Shown: positions 53,720-62,260, counted from the stretch's first letter. The stretch: DNA of 64,000 bases from an uncultured Akkermansia sp. (GCA_944390825.1 CALXRG010000002.1:109243-173242), one strand, 5' to 3'. Numbers and translations are program-made. Notes: a model not told the origin generated them from the letters alone.

Positions 53720-53763
53720 CATGCCAGCGCCTTTGTCAGCTCATGCCAGCGCCCTTGTCAGCT
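53720..53763. repeat. 22-base tandem duplication at the queG stop codon
   Basis: A unit starting CATGCCAGCGCC at 53720-53741 is repeated with one change at 53742-53763. The queG stop codon (53758-53760) lies in the second copy. Confidence 0.9.
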
Positions 53764-54663
53764 CATGTTGCCGAGGTTGCGTTTTAGGTGTTCGAGGCCG
53801 ATGCGGTGTATGGGTGAGCCGTTCAGAAGATGGTCGAAGGCTGCGGGCGTCATCTCCGCAAGCGCTTGGGGAGGGAGGCTGCGCAGGGGGGCGGGCATGA
53901 GCAGGTGGGGGTCGATGCGCTGCGCAGTGGCGGAAGCGGTGCTGTTCCAGGGGCAGGCGCTTTGGCAGGCATCGCAGCCGTAGAGGTGGTGGTGTTGCCG
54001 GGCGGCGATGTCGGGAGGGGGGGCGTCCTTCGCCTCGATCGTCCAGTAGGAGAGGCAGCGCCGGGCGTCGCAGCAGCCGCCGTGCAGGGCGCCGGTGGGG
54101 CAGGCAAGTTCGCAGCGGTGGCAGTTGCCGCAGCGGTTGGCGGCGGGGGTGTCTGTGGGGAGTTCCAGTGTGGTGAGGATGGAGGCCAGAAAGCAGTACG
54201 AGCCCCGCTTTTCGCGGATGAGCAGTCCGTTGCGCCCGATCCAGCCAAGGCCGGCCCTGGCCGCAAAAAAGCGTTCCGACACCGGGCCGGAGTCTGTGAA
54301 GCAACGCTGAGTGCCGCCGTAAAAGCTCAGGGTTTCGTCGAGATCGGCGAGTTTGCCCGCCAGAAGTTTGTGGTAGTCTTCTCCCTGGGCGTAGCGGGCT
54401 ATGGCGCCTGGGGTTTCGCGCGCGTCGGTGCGGGCGTATTCGTAGGTCAGCATGATGACCCGGCTCACGCCCGGCAGGATGAGATCCGGGTTGAGGCGGG
54501 CCGGCAGGTGGCGTTCCATCCACGCCATGCCGGCGTGGCAGCCGGCGGCTACCCAATCGCGCAGCTGGGTGCCTTGGGCAGCGTGGGCATCCGCTACGCC
54601 TATGCCCGAGAACCCGAGACTGTGCGCCGCGTAGGCCACAGCTTCCCTGGCGGCTTGCATCAT
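53758..54663 (-). CDS. queG: Epoxyqueuosine reductase
   Basis: QueG reduces epoxyqueuosine to queuosine in tRNA, using cobalamin and two 4Fe-4S clusters. The 301-residue protein has YAQGEDYHKLL, the catalytic aspartate segment TDSGPVSERFFAARAGLGWIG, and the cluster motifs CGNCHRCELACPTGA and CDACQSACPWN. It is shorter than the E. coli protein (379), which has a C-terminal HEAT extension missing here. Its start overlaps the stop of the Sel1 gene (ATGA), so the two are coupled. Confidence 0.94.
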   Translation of the reverse strand: MMQAAREAVAYAAHSLGFSGIGVADAHAAQGTQLRDWVAAGCHAGMAWMERHLPARLNPDLILPGVSRVIMLTYEYARTDARETPGAIARYAQGEDYHKLLAGKLADLDETLSFYGGTQRCFTDSGPVSERFFAARAGLGWIGRNGLLIREKRGSYCFLASILTTLELPTDTPAANRCGNCHRCELACPTGALHGGCCDARRCLSYWTIEAKDAPPPDIAARQHHHLYGCDACQSACPWNSTASATAQRIDPHLLMPAPLRSLPPQALAEMTPAAFDHLLNGSPIHRIGLEHLKRNLGNMS

Positions 54664-55652
54664 GGTTTGGCCTCGGGTCGGATGTTTGCCCCCTGAAGAC
54701 GCCGTATCAGGGCCCGTTTGTGCTCCGGACTCAGGGGGAGGGCTATCACCAGGCGCTGGAGCCCGTTGGCCAGTTTTTGGGCGCTGCTTGTGTCGTGCGT
54801 GCCGCCTTTGATGCGGGTGCGGAACTCCAGGCGCTGGAGGTTGGCTGAGGCTTCCCGGTTGCCCCAGGAGGAGGCGAGGTGGTAGAGGCGCAGCGCGGCG
54901 GATGGATTGCGCTGCGTGACGGCGGTGCCGCGTTCAAGAATAGCGCCGAGGTTGTTGGCTGCATTGGCGTCCCGGTGCCTGATGCCCAGCTTGTAGAACT
55001 CCACAGCCTTGAGGATTTGCGGGTGTTTCAGGCCAAGCCCCCTGTAGCACATGTGGCCGAGGTAGTAGTAGAGGTTGGGTGTATCGGGGGCTTGGCGGTG
55101 CAGTTTGACAAGCTCGCGCAGCGCGGTCTCGGGATCGGCCGTACACCCCAGGCCTGTCATCCTGTACCGGGCGAGTTCCGCACGTGCTTTGGGCAACCCC
55201 ATGGAGGTCGCTTTTTCCATGTACGTGTATGCGGCGCGCGGATCCCGCGGGCAGCCCCAGCCTTTTTCCCTGTAGGTGGCAAGCCGGTAGAGCGCTTCCT
55301 CGCGCAGCTGCCGCCAGGCGGCAGCCTGCTCTCCCCGCTCCTCCGGAGGAGTTTGCGCAACCACGCTCTCCGCAAAACGGCAGGCAGCCTCCGGCTCCGG
55401 CTCAAGCCCCTTGTGCCGCCCCTCGTAGACATCCAGCAGAGTCAGACCAGCCGGTGCATAACCGCGCTCCCACGACTGCAACAGCATGTCCGGCACGCTC
55501 GACACATTCTGGTAAGCCTCATCCTCCAGCATGATGCAGGCCAGATGGTGCAGACGCACAGCGTCGTCCATCGAAAAATCGGGCATGACCCGCTCGCCCT
55601 GCGCCAGGGGGGTGAGCAGGCCGCAGACCGCCGCGATGAGCGTCAGCTTCAT
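54660..55652 (-). CDS. Secreted Sel1-like repeat protein
   Basis: From the start at 55652 the protein has 330 residues: a signal peptide (KLTLIAAVCGLLTPLAQG) and several Sel1-like/TPR helical repeats, for example ALYRLATYREKGWGCPRDPR, ARAELARYRMTGLGCTADPE and NAANNLGAILERGTAVTQRN. Such repeats mediate protein-protein contacts. A start six codons earlier (55670) is possible. The coupling to queG through an ATGA overlap is probably organisational rather than functional. Confidence 0.85.
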   Translation of the reverse strand: MKLTLIAAVCGLLTPLAQGERVMPDFSMDDAVRLHHLACIMLEDEAYQNVSSVPDMLLQSWERGYAPAGLTLLDVYEGRHKGLEPEPEAACRFAESVVAQTPPEERGEQAAAWRQLREEALYRLATYREKGWGCPRDPRAAYTYMEKATSMGLPKARAELARYRMTGLGCTADPETALRELVKLHRQAPDTPNLYYYLGHMCYRGLGLKHPQILKAVEFYKLGIRHRDANAANNLGAILERGTAVTQRNPSAALRLYHLASSWGNREASANLQRLEFRTRIKGGTHDTSSAQKLANGLQRLVIALPLSPEHKRALIRRLQGANIRPEAKP

Positions 55653-55741
55653 GAAAGCTCCCAGATGCATTCCTCCCAAAGTTGTAGCACGCCGGCACTC
55701 CCTTGTCCACCATTTTCCCCGTTCTATGCCAATCTCTGCGC

Positions 55742-55769
55742 TTGACACGGTCGGATGCCATGCTACCAT
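55742..55769 (+). promoter_or_regulatory. Promoter of the Lrp-aminotransferase operon
   Basis: TTGACA (55742-55747), a 16-base spacer and TACCAT (55764-55769). The ATG at 55779 is nine bases beyond the -10, so the leader is only about three bases. Confidence 0.75.
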
Positions 55770-55778
55770 GGAGACCTT

Positions 55779-56255
55779 ATGACACAGGAATCCCTTCTGA
55801 AGTTATTGGAATCGGACGCCCGACTGAGCGACCAGCAGATTGCCGACCGCCTTGGTGTGAGCGTCTCTGAAGCAGCGGCCACCCGAGCATCCCTGGAGCA
55901 GGAGGGGCGCATCGTCGGTTACCGTGCGATTGTCAACGATGATGCCAAGGGTGTCTCGGCCTTCATCGAGGTGCGCTGCACACCGGAGCGCGGTGGCGGC
56001 TTCAACCGACTTGCAGCGCGCATCGCCCGCTTTGAGGAGGTGAAATCCTGCTTCCTCATCTCCGGCGGCTTTGATCTGCTGGTGATGGTGGAGGCCGACA
56101 GCCTGCTGGAGGTCGCCCGCTTCGTCAGCGAGAAGCTCTCCAGCATGGAGGGCGTGCTCTCGACAGCGACCCACTTCCGCCTCAAAACCTACAAGCAGAA
56201 CGGCCTCCTGTTTGAGGAGGAAGTAACACACGAACGTCTCAGCGTAGCACCCTGA
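55779..56255 (+). CDS. Lrp/AsnC-family regulator
   Basis: The 158-residue protein has the N-terminal helix-turn-helix (LSDQQIADRLGVSVSEAAA), a strand GRIVGYRAIVNDDA, and a C-terminal RAM ligand domain (FIEVRCTPERGGGF, VKSCFLISGGFDLLVMVEA). It lies seven bases before an aminotransferase gene, an arrangement known for Lrp-type regulators of amino-acid metabolism, which sense the amino acid their neighbour acts on. Confidence 0.92.
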   Translation: MTQESLLKLLESDARLSDQQIADRLGVSVSEAAATRASLEQEGRIVGYRAIVNDDAKGVSAFIEVRCTPERGGGFNRLAARIARFEEVKSCFLISGGFDLLVMVEADSLLEVARFVSEKLSSMEGVLSTATHFRLKTYKQNGLLFEEEVTHERLSVAP

Positions 56256-56262
56256 CCCGATC

Positions 56263-57441
56263 ATGGACTGGAACCGCATTCTTTCCAAGCAAGTCGTGGA
56301 GCTGCCCCGCTCGGGCATCCGCGAGTTCTTTGACCTCGTCACCGGGAGCAAGGACATCATCTCCCTGGGCGTCGGCGAGCCCGATTTCGTCACCCCATGG
56401 AACATCCGCGAGGCCGCCATCTTCTCCCTGGAAAAAGGCCACACCACCTACACGAGCAATCTCGGCCTCGAATCACTGCGCCGCGCGATTGCGGAGTACG
56501 TCGGGGGGCATTTCAACGTCGGCTACGATCCGGCCTGCGAGATCCTGCCAACGGTGGGCGTGAGCGAGGCAATCGACCTGGCGCTGCGCTGTCTGATCAA
56601 CCCCGGCGACGAGGTGCTTTACCACGAGCCCGTCTACGTGAGTTACGCACCGTCCGTGCAGCTGGCCTATGGCAAAGCCACCCCGGTGGAGACGAGTATA
56701 GATGATCTTTTCGCGCTCAACCCAGCCAAGCTGGAAGCCGCGATCACACCCAGGACAAAGGTGCTGATGCTGAACTTCCCGACCAACCCGACGGGCTCCA
56801 TCGCCCCGGTGGAAACGCTGCGCGCGATTGCGGATATCTGTATCCGGCATGATCTGTTCGTGCTGACCGACGAGATCTACTCCGAGTTGCGCTACGACGG
56901 CCAGAAGCACGTGAGCATCGCGAGCCTGCCCGGCATGAAGGAACGCACCCTGCTGCTGCACGGATTTTCCAAGGCGTTTGCGATGACGGGCTTCCGCCTT
57001 GGCTATGCCTGCGGCCCGAAAGAGCTCATCGAGCTGATGTGCAAAATCCATTCCTACACGATGATTTGCCCGTCCATCACGTCGCAGGAAGCCGGCATCG
57101 AAGCCTTGCGCAACGGTACGCCCGCCATGCTGGAAATGCGCGAGAGCTACCGCATGCGCCGGGACTATATCGTGAAACGCTTCAACGAGATGGGCATGGA
57201 TTGCCACCTGCCCGGCGGTGCCTTCTATACATTCCCGAGCGTCAAGCGTTTCGGCCTCAGTTCCAAAGAGTTTGCCACCCGCTTACTCAAAGAGGCCCGC
57301 GTAGCGGCGGTGCCGGGCACGGCATTCGGCGCATGCGGCGAAGGGTATCTGCGCTGCTGCTATGCAACAGGCTTCAACCTGTTGGAGCAAGCGTGCGACA
57401 AGATGGCGCGCTTCTGCGATTCCCTGAAACCACAGGCGTAA
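56263..57441 (+). CDS. PLP-dependent aminotransferase, class I/II
   Basis: The 392-residue enzyme shows SLGVGEPDFVTPWNIREAA at the N-terminus, LNFPTNPTGSI, LTDEIYSELRYDG, the PLP lysine in HGFSKAFAMTGFRLGYA, and LPGGAFYTFPSV near the end. The pattern fits the PatA/AlaT/aspartate-type group that includes alanine and aromatic or branched-chain transaminases. The substrate cannot be read from sequence. The upstream Lrp regulator suggests amino-acid responsive expression. Confidence 0.93.
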   Translation: MDWNRILSKQVVELPRSGIREFFDLVTGSKDIISLGVGEPDFVTPWNIREAAIFSLEKGHTTYTSNLGLESLRRAIAEYVGGHFNVGYDPACEILPTVGVSEAIDLALRCLINPGDEVLYHEPVYVSYAPSVQLAYGKATPVETSIDDLFALNPAKLEAAITPRTKVLMLNFPTNPTGSIAPVETLRAIADICIRHDLFVLTDEIYSELRYDGQKHVSIASLPGMKERTLLLHGFSKAFAMTGFRLGYACGPKELIELMCKIHSYTMICPSITSQEAGIEALRNGTPAMLEMRESYRMRRDYIVKRFNEMGMDCHLPGGAFYTFPSVKRFGLSSKEFATRLLKEARVAAVPGTAFGACGEGYLRCCYATGFNLLEQACDKMARFCDSLKPQA

Positions 57442-57532
57442 GAAACCGGGGTAAGACCGAAGCCTGCTGCGGAGACCGTCCGGCGCCGTTGAGCGCCGGC
57501 GGACTTGCCGGCGGCGGCAGCGTCGATGCGCT

Positions 57533-58252
57533 ATGACCGAGATACGCCAGCCGCAGGACGACACAACCCTGTACCGCACGTGCGTCTACCCGTTCGTGCT
57601 CTTCCTGCTGTTCAACCTGCTGCAGGCCATTGCCGAGAGTGCCCTCCAGTGGGAGCACCCCGACGCCGCCTGGTGGCAGCGGGCACCCGAGATGTGGCTC
57701 TACCCCCTGCAGACGCTGGTGTGTGCAGCCTACCTCTGGCACGTCCGGCGCGGCATCCGGTGGGATGGCACCCCGGGCACGTGCCTGCTTGGGGCCCTCC
57801 TGGGGCTGGTGGGCATCGGCGCCTGGCTCGTACCGTATGCCGCCGGCTGGGTGCCGGCAGAGGGAGGCTTCCAACCCGAGCTCATTTTTGGCGTCGGCAA
57901 CATCGCCGTGCCGCTCGAATATGCCCTGCGCTTTGCCAGAGCCGTCATCGTCGTACCCCTGGTCGAAGAACTGTTCTGGCGCGGATTCCTCCAGCGCTGG
58001 TGCATCAACCGCGACTTCCCGCAGGAAGTCCCGATAGGCAGCCACAGCTGGCTTGCCTACGCCGGCACCACAGCTGGTTTTATGCTCATCCACGTTGCGG
58101 CGGATTACCCCGGGGCATTTGTCTACGGCACGCTGACGTATGCCCTCGTCGTGCGGACCCGCCGCCTGATGCCGGCTGTGGTCATGCACGCCGTAGCCAA
58201 CCTCGTGATGGGCATCTGCGCCATCGGGTGCGATCTGCCCCACCTGTGGTAA
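57533..58252 (+). CDS. CPBP-family intramembrane protease
   Basis: The 239-residue protein has about six membrane helices and the three CPBP motifs: VPLVEELFWRGFL (the EExxxR glutamates), GFMLIHVAADYPGAF (His) and MHAVANLVMG (HxxxN). Related proteins (CAAX protease-like) accompany exosortase systems in PEP-CTERM bacteria, but no exosortase is nearby, so that link is tentative. Confidence 0.87.
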   Translation: MTEIRQPQDDTTLYRTCVYPFVLFLLFNLLQAIAESALQWEHPDAAWWQRAPEMWLYPLQTLVCAAYLWHVRRGIRWDGTPGTCLLGALLGLVGIGAWLVPYAAGWVPAEGGFQPELIFGVGNIAVPLEYALRFARAVIVVPLVEELFWRGFLQRWCINRDFPQEVPIGSHSWLAYAGTTAGFMLIHVAADYPGAFVYGTLTYALVVRTRRLMPAVVMHAVANLVMGICAIGCDLPHLW

Positions 58253-58314
58253 GGCAGCATCCTGAGGTAAAACAGCATCCTGAGGTAAAACAGCATCCTG
58301 AGGTAAAGACGCAC
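58249..58314 (+). repeat. 18-base tandem repeat, about 3.7 copies, at the CPBP stop codon
   Basis: The unit GTAAAACAGCATCCTGAG is present in three near-identical copies from 58249, with a diverged partial fourth. The first copy includes the TAA stop codon of the CPBP gene. Confidence 0.95.
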
Positions 58315-58354
58315 CCTGCCTTCAGTCCCGCCGCAGGAGCCCCTGGCTGAAGGC

Positions 58355-58383
58355 TTGACTCAGCAGGGGCCGGACGGTACAAT
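58355..58383 (+). promoter_or_regulatory. Promoter of the nucleotidyltransferase gene
   Basis: TTGACT (58355-58360), a 17-base spacer and TACAAT (58378-58383). It overlaps an upstream in-frame ATG at 58382, so translation must start at 58391, seven bases beyond the -10: a leaderless mRNA. Confidence 0.85.
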
Positions 58384-58390
58384 GCCGCCT

Positions 58391-59269
58391 ATGCAAGCCT
58401 TTTTCCTGTGCGCCGGGCAGGGGACGCGACTCGCACCGCTCACCCACATCCTGCCTAAGCCCCTGATGCCGGTCTTCCAGAAACCGCTCATCCAGCACGC
58501 CATGGATCACTACATCCGCCAGGGAGTGAGCGAGTTTATCGTCAACACCTCCGCGCTGCCCATCATGTGGGAACGCGCCTTTCCCGAACCGGAGTACCGC
58601 GGCGTACCGGTGCGCTTCAGCCACGAGGATGAACCGCTCGATTCCGGCGGCGGCGTGAAACGCATCATGCCCTGGGTGAAAGATGAGCCCCTCCTGGTAC
58701 ACAACGGAGATATTCTGATCGACCTGCCCGTCAGTGAGCTGCTGGCAGCCCACCGCCGCAGCGGAGCGATGGTGACCCTTGCCCTGCGCAGCATCGACGG
58801 CAAGCGCAATGTCGGATTTGATGAGTCGACCGGGCGCGTCACAGACATGCGGCACGCCCTGGGGATCAATCCCGGCACGCACCAGTTTGCCGGCGTCTAT
58901 GTCATGGAGCCCGCAGTGGCCGAGTTTTTCCCGGAGGAGGAACTCTTCTCCATCGTACCGGTGTGGCTGGAACTGATCAAACGCGGGCAGGTGGCCGGCG
59001 CTGTGTTCGACTGGGTGAACTGGCACGAGATCGGCAACCCGCAGAGTTATCTCGATACGGTGCTTGCCATGAACTCATCCCAGCGCATTCATCCCAGCGC
59101 AGTCATCAGCCGTGGCGCAGACCTGAGTGAGGATTGCGTCGTCGGCAAGGATGCCCACATCCCCGATGGCTGCGTGCTGGATGACTGCATCGTCTGGCCG
59201 CGTACCCACGTCGCCCCCGGCCACTACCGCCGCTGTGTGCTCACACCCCGCATTCGGGTACAGGTGTGA
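58391..59269 (+). CDS. Sugar-nucleotidyltransferase
   Basis: The 292-residue protein has the nucleotidyltransferase signature LCAGQGTRLAPLTHILPKPL at its start, VHNGDILIDLP with the metal aspartate, and a C-terminal segment of hexapeptide-like turns (HPSAVISRGADLSEDCVVG). It belongs to the mannose-1-phosphate guanylyltransferase/MurU-like group, which makes NDP-sugars for cell-wall recycling or polysaccharides. The precise sugar is unclear. Confidence 0.88.
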   Translation: MQAFFLCAGQGTRLAPLTHILPKPLMPVFQKPLIQHAMDHYIRQGVSEFIVNTSALPIMWERAFPEPEYRGVPVRFSHEDEPLDSGGGVKRIMPWVKDEPLLVHNGDILIDLPVSELLAAHRRSGAMVTLALRSIDGKRNVGFDESTGRVTDMRHALGINPGTHQFAGVYVMEPAVAEFFPEEELFSIVPVWLELIKRGQVAGAVFDWVNWHEIGNPQSYLDTVLAMNSSQRIHPSAVISRGADLSEDCVVGKDAHIPDGCVLDDCIVWPRTHVAPGHYRRCVLTPRIRVQV

Positions 59270-59436
59270 GGCACCATGGTACACACACCTCAAATCACCA
59301 CAAGGCACCAAGGCACCGCCCGGGTTCGAGCGACACCTCCCGGGGCAGTTCGCCCGGGGCCAGCGGCCTCCTTGCCCCCGGTCCGTTTCAACCGGGCGTA
59401 TGTCTGAAAAATCATGACCCGGGAGGCGAATTTTCT
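59270..59436. other. Intergenic DNA without recognised features
   Basis: About 165 bases between the nucleotidyltransferase stop and the mmdA promoter. GC-rich, with no open frame or RNA gene recognised; a clear terminator for the upstream gene was not found. Confidence 0.4.
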
Positions 59437-59464
59437 TTGCATGGGCAGTCTGCTGTGCTAGAAT
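59437..59464 (+). promoter_or_regulatory. Promoter of the methylmalonyl-CoA decarboxylase operon
   Basis: TTGCAT (59437-59442), a 16-base spacer and TAGAAT (59459-59464). The transcript would start near 59471, giving a leader of about 160 bases, far longer than for other genes here. Confidence 0.7.
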
Positions 59465-59476
59465 GCCCCCGCATGG

Positions 59477-59605
59477 TGTAAGGCAACTTACGGTGCTGTC
59501 ACAGGCACTTCTGCCGAACCGGGAGCCCCCCGGCACGTTCGCGAAGGGGCAGCAGGTGGAGCCCACTTCAGCTGAGCGTTCTGCGTGAACCCGGGCGGCA
59601 GCACC
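59477..59605 (+). promoter_or_regulatory. Highly structured leader, candidate riboswitch or ncRNA
   Basis: The leader opens with a hairpin GTAAG/CTTAC closed by a GCAA loop (59478-59491). A 7-bp helix GGTGCTG (59492-59498) with CAGCACC (59599-59605) then encloses several small stems: GGCA/TGCC, CCGGG/CCCGG, GTGG/CCAC and GTTC/GAAC. It does not match the conserved cores of the cobalamin, TPP, glycine or SAM riboswitches that I know. It ends 28 bases before mmdA. Confidence 0.5.
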
Positions 59606-59632
59606 AGCGCACAATCATCGTCTGACAATCTT

Positions 59633-61198
59633 ATGGCTATTGATCCTAAATTGCTTGAAGAACTTGAGGCGCGTCGCCAGAAGGTCATCATTTCCGGTGG
59701 CCAGGAGAAAATCGACAAGCGTCACGAGAAAGGTGACTGGACGGCCCGCGAGCGCGTGGACGCCCTGTTCGATGCCGGCTCCTTCACGGAGATCGGCATG
59801 CACATCCGCCATCACTGCAGCAACTTCGGCATGCAGAAGAAGTACATCCCCGGCGAGGGTATCGTCTCCGGCTTCGGGCTGGTAGATGGCCGCCCGGTCG
59901 CTGCTGTGTCCGCCGATTTCATGGCGCAGGGCGGCTCACTGGGCTATATGCACGCGCAGAAGATCTGTGATGCCCAGACCTACGCGCTCAAAGCCGGCGT
60001 GCCAGTCATCCAGATCAACGACTCCGGCGGCGCCCGCCTGCAGGAAGGCGTTGAGGCACTGACCGGTTTTGCCAACGTCTTCTACAACAACGTAGCGGCC
60101 TCCGGTGTGGTGCCGCAGATTTCACTTATCCTCGGCCCGTGCGCGGGCGGTGCGGCATACTCTCCCGCCCTGACGGACTTCATCATCATCCGCGAGGGAG
60201 GGGCTGCCGGCATGTACATCACCGGACCGAAGGTGATTGAGCAAGTGACCTACGAGAAGTGCACCATGGAGGAGATCGGCGGTGCCGCCGTGCATTCCTC
60301 TGTCTCCGGCAATGCTCACTTCGTGGCCAAGAGCGATGCCGAGGCCATCGGGATCGCCAAGAAAGTACTCTCCTACCTGCCGAGCAACAACACACAGGAA
60401 CCCCCGCATGATCTGAGCTGCCCGCTGGACATCTCCGACGACGAAGGGATGAACGACATCATCCCTGAATCCAACAACACCCCGATGGACATGCAGAAGG
60501 TCATCGCCCACCTGGTGGACGAGGATTCGTTCATGGAGGTGCATGCCAATTTCGCCGGCAACGTCATCGTGGGCTTCGCCCGCATCTGCGGCGTGGTGGT
60601 GGGCATCATTGCCAACCAGCCCGCGGTCAAGGCAGGCTGCCTGGATATCGATGCCTCGGACAAGGCTGCCCGCTTTATCCGCTGCTGCGATTGCTTCAAC
60701 GTACCGCTGATCAACCTCGTGGACGTGCCCGGCTTCCTGCCCGGCAAGCAGCAGGAGCGCGGCGGCATCATCCGCCATGGCGCGAAGATGATCTTCGCGT
60801 ACTCCTCCGCCACGGTGCCGAAGATCACACTCATCACCCGCAAGGCATACGGCGGCGCGTATATCGCGATGTGCTGCAAGGGCCTGGGGGCGGATGCCGT
60901 CTTTGCCTGGCCGACCGCGGAGATCGCCGTGATGGGCGCCCAGGGTGCTGTACCCGTGCTTTACGGCCGCGAACTCAAAGCAATTGAGGACCCGGCCGCC
61001 CGTGAGGCCCGCCAGAAGGAGCTGCTCGACGAGTACATCGACACCTTCTACAACCCCTACGCCGCCGCGGCTTCTGACCAGGTGACGGACATCATCAACC
61101 CGAAGGAAAGCCGCGCCCGCATCGCGCTGACGCTGCGCACCCTGCTCGGCAAGCGTGAGACCCGCCCCGCCAAGAAGCACGGCAACATGCCCCTCTAA
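59633..61198 (+). CDS. mmdA: Methylmalonyl-CoA decarboxylase carboxyltransferase subunit
   Basis: MmdA moves the carboxyl group from methylmalonyl-CoA to biotin. The 521-residue protein has the carboxyltransferase core: INDSGGARLQEGVEALTGF (acyl-CoA oxyanion site), LGPCAGGAAYSPALTDF and the second half DVPGFLPGKQQERGGIIRHGAK and MGAQGAVPVLYGREL. Propionyl-CoA carboxylase beta is very similar. The following oadG, biotin carrier and oadB genes decide in favour of the sodium-pumping decarboxylase used in succinate-to-propionate fermentation. It starts at MAIDPKLLEELE. Confidence 0.93.
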   Translation: MAIDPKLLEELEARRQKVIISGGQEKIDKRHEKGDWTARERVDALFDAGSFTEIGMHIRHHCSNFGMQKKYIPGEGIVSGFGLVDGRPVAAVSADFMAQGGSLGYMHAQKICDAQTYALKAGVPVIQINDSGGARLQEGVEALTGFANVFYNNVAASGVVPQISLILGPCAGGAAYSPALTDFIIIREGGAAGMYITGPKVIEQVTYEKCTMEEIGGAAVHSSVSGNAHFVAKSDAEAIGIAKKVLSYLPSNNTQEPPHDLSCPLDISDDEGMNDIIPESNNTPMDMQKVIAHLVDEDSFMEVHANFAGNVIVGFARICGVVVGIIANQPAVKAGCLDIDASDKAARFIRCCDCFNVPLINLVDVPGFLPGKQQERGGIIRHGAKMIFAYSSATVPKITLITRKAYGGAYIAMCCKGLGADAVFAWPTAEIAVMGAQGAVPVLYGRELKAIEDPAAREARQKELLDEYIDTFYNPYAAAASDQVTDIINPKESRARIALTLRTLLGKRETRPAKKHGNMPL

Positions 61199-61216
61199 TT
61201 GTACTGAATCTTTCAT

Positions 61217-61690
61217 ATGAACGCATTACACACCCTTGCAGGGCTGACCACCGGTGACGTTGTTTACCAAGTCACAGGCATGTGTGTGGTGTTCTGCTGC
61301 CTCGGTTTCCTGAGCATCATCCTGGAGATCTCGGGAGCCGTGGCGCAGCGTATGGATGCCAAGCGCAAGGAGCAGGAAGCAGCAGCCAAAGCCGCCCTGG
61401 CGGCTCAGCAGCAGGCTGCCGCCCCCAAACCTGCTCCCAAGCCTGCTGCTCCCGCAGCGGCTTCCGCCGCCACAGAGCCCACTCCGGTTCAGGTGGCGGC
61501 TCTGGCCGCCGGCATCTTCAACGCTGCCCGCAGCAACATCACGCCCGAAGTGATTGCCGCGATTGCCGCCGCTGTCAAAGTCACCGTGGGGCACGATGTC
61601 CGCATCCTCGACATCAAACCCGTGAGCACCACCTACGCCCAAAGCGGCCGTGCTTCCATCATGAGCTCCCACGTTCCTGTGCGCCGTTGA
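61217..61690 (+). CDS. OadG-like small membrane subunit
   Basis: The 157-residue protein has one N-terminal membrane helix (about residues 16-40), then a charged helical and Ala/Pro-rich linker and a C-terminal soluble segment (EVIAAIAAAVKVTVGHDVRI). OadG/MmdD-type subunits couple the soluble carboxyltransferase to the membrane pump. The sequence is poorly conserved; position between mmdA and the biotin carrier supports the call. Gap to mmdA is 18 bases. Confidence 0.82.
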   Translation: MNALHTLAGLTTGDVVYQVTGMCVVFCCLGFLSIILEISGAVAQRMDAKRKEQEAAAKAALAAQQQAAAPKPAPKPAAPAAASAATEPTPVQVAALAAGIFNAARSNITPEVIAAIAAAVKVTVGHDVRILDIKPVSTTYAQSGRASIMSSHVPVRR

Positions 61691-61774
61691 GAGCCAATCT
61701 ACCTTTTCGCACAGGGCCCATCCCCCCATACCCCATTTAACACAACAAGAAAACCTTAACACACACATCACATT

Positions 61775-62194
61775 ATGAAACAGCTCCGTATTACTGTTGC
61801 CGGTCAGACCTTTGACGTCACCGTTGAGACCATTGGCGGTACCGCCCCCGTGGCCGCCGCTCCTGCCGCCCCCGCCCCTGTGGCTCCGGCCCCTGTCGCC
61901 CCCGCTCCTGCCGCCGCTCCTGCCCCTGTGGCAGCCCCGGCTCCGACTCCTGCCCCCGCGGCTCCTGCCGCTGCCGGCGATGGCAAGCCCGTGCCCAGCC
62001 CGCTGAGCGGCAAAGTCGTGTCGCTCGACGTCAAGCCCGGCACCGCCGTCAAGGAAGGAGACCAGATCCTCACGCTCGAAGCCATGAAGATGAACACCGT
62101 GATCTACGCGCCCTCCGCCGGCACGGTGACGTCCTTTGCGGTGGCTCCCGGCGATACGGTGACAGAAGGCCAGACCCTTGCGTTCCTCGGTTAA
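61775..62194 (+). CDS. Biotin carboxyl carrier protein of the decarboxylase
   Basis: The 139-residue protein has an N-terminal strand segment (LRITVAGQTFDVTVE), an Ala/Pro-rich flexible linker at about residues 30-68 and a C-terminal biotinyl domain. The biotinylated lysine is in EAMKMNTVI. It carries the carboxyl group from MmdA to the membrane subunit. It lies between the OadG-like and OadB-like genes. Confidence 0.95.
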   Translation: MKQLRITVAGQTFDVTVETIGGTAPVAAAPAAPAPVAPAPVAPAPAAAPAPVAAPAPTPAPAAPAAAGDGKPVPSPLSGKVVSLDVKPGTAVKEGDQILTLEAMKMNTVIYAPSAGTVTSFAVAPGDTVTEGQTLAFLG

Positions 62195-62260
62195 GTCCGG
62201 GCGCCGGCCCTGCTCCCGCCGGGAGACAGGGAGAACTCAACCTCATTTTCTCACTGCAAT

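Noticed and set aside
59492..59605. Known riboswitch classes (cobalamin, TPP, glycine, SAM) or SRP RNA/6S RNA
   Set aside because: Conserved core strings of these families were looked for by eye and not found, so only a generic structured leader is reported.
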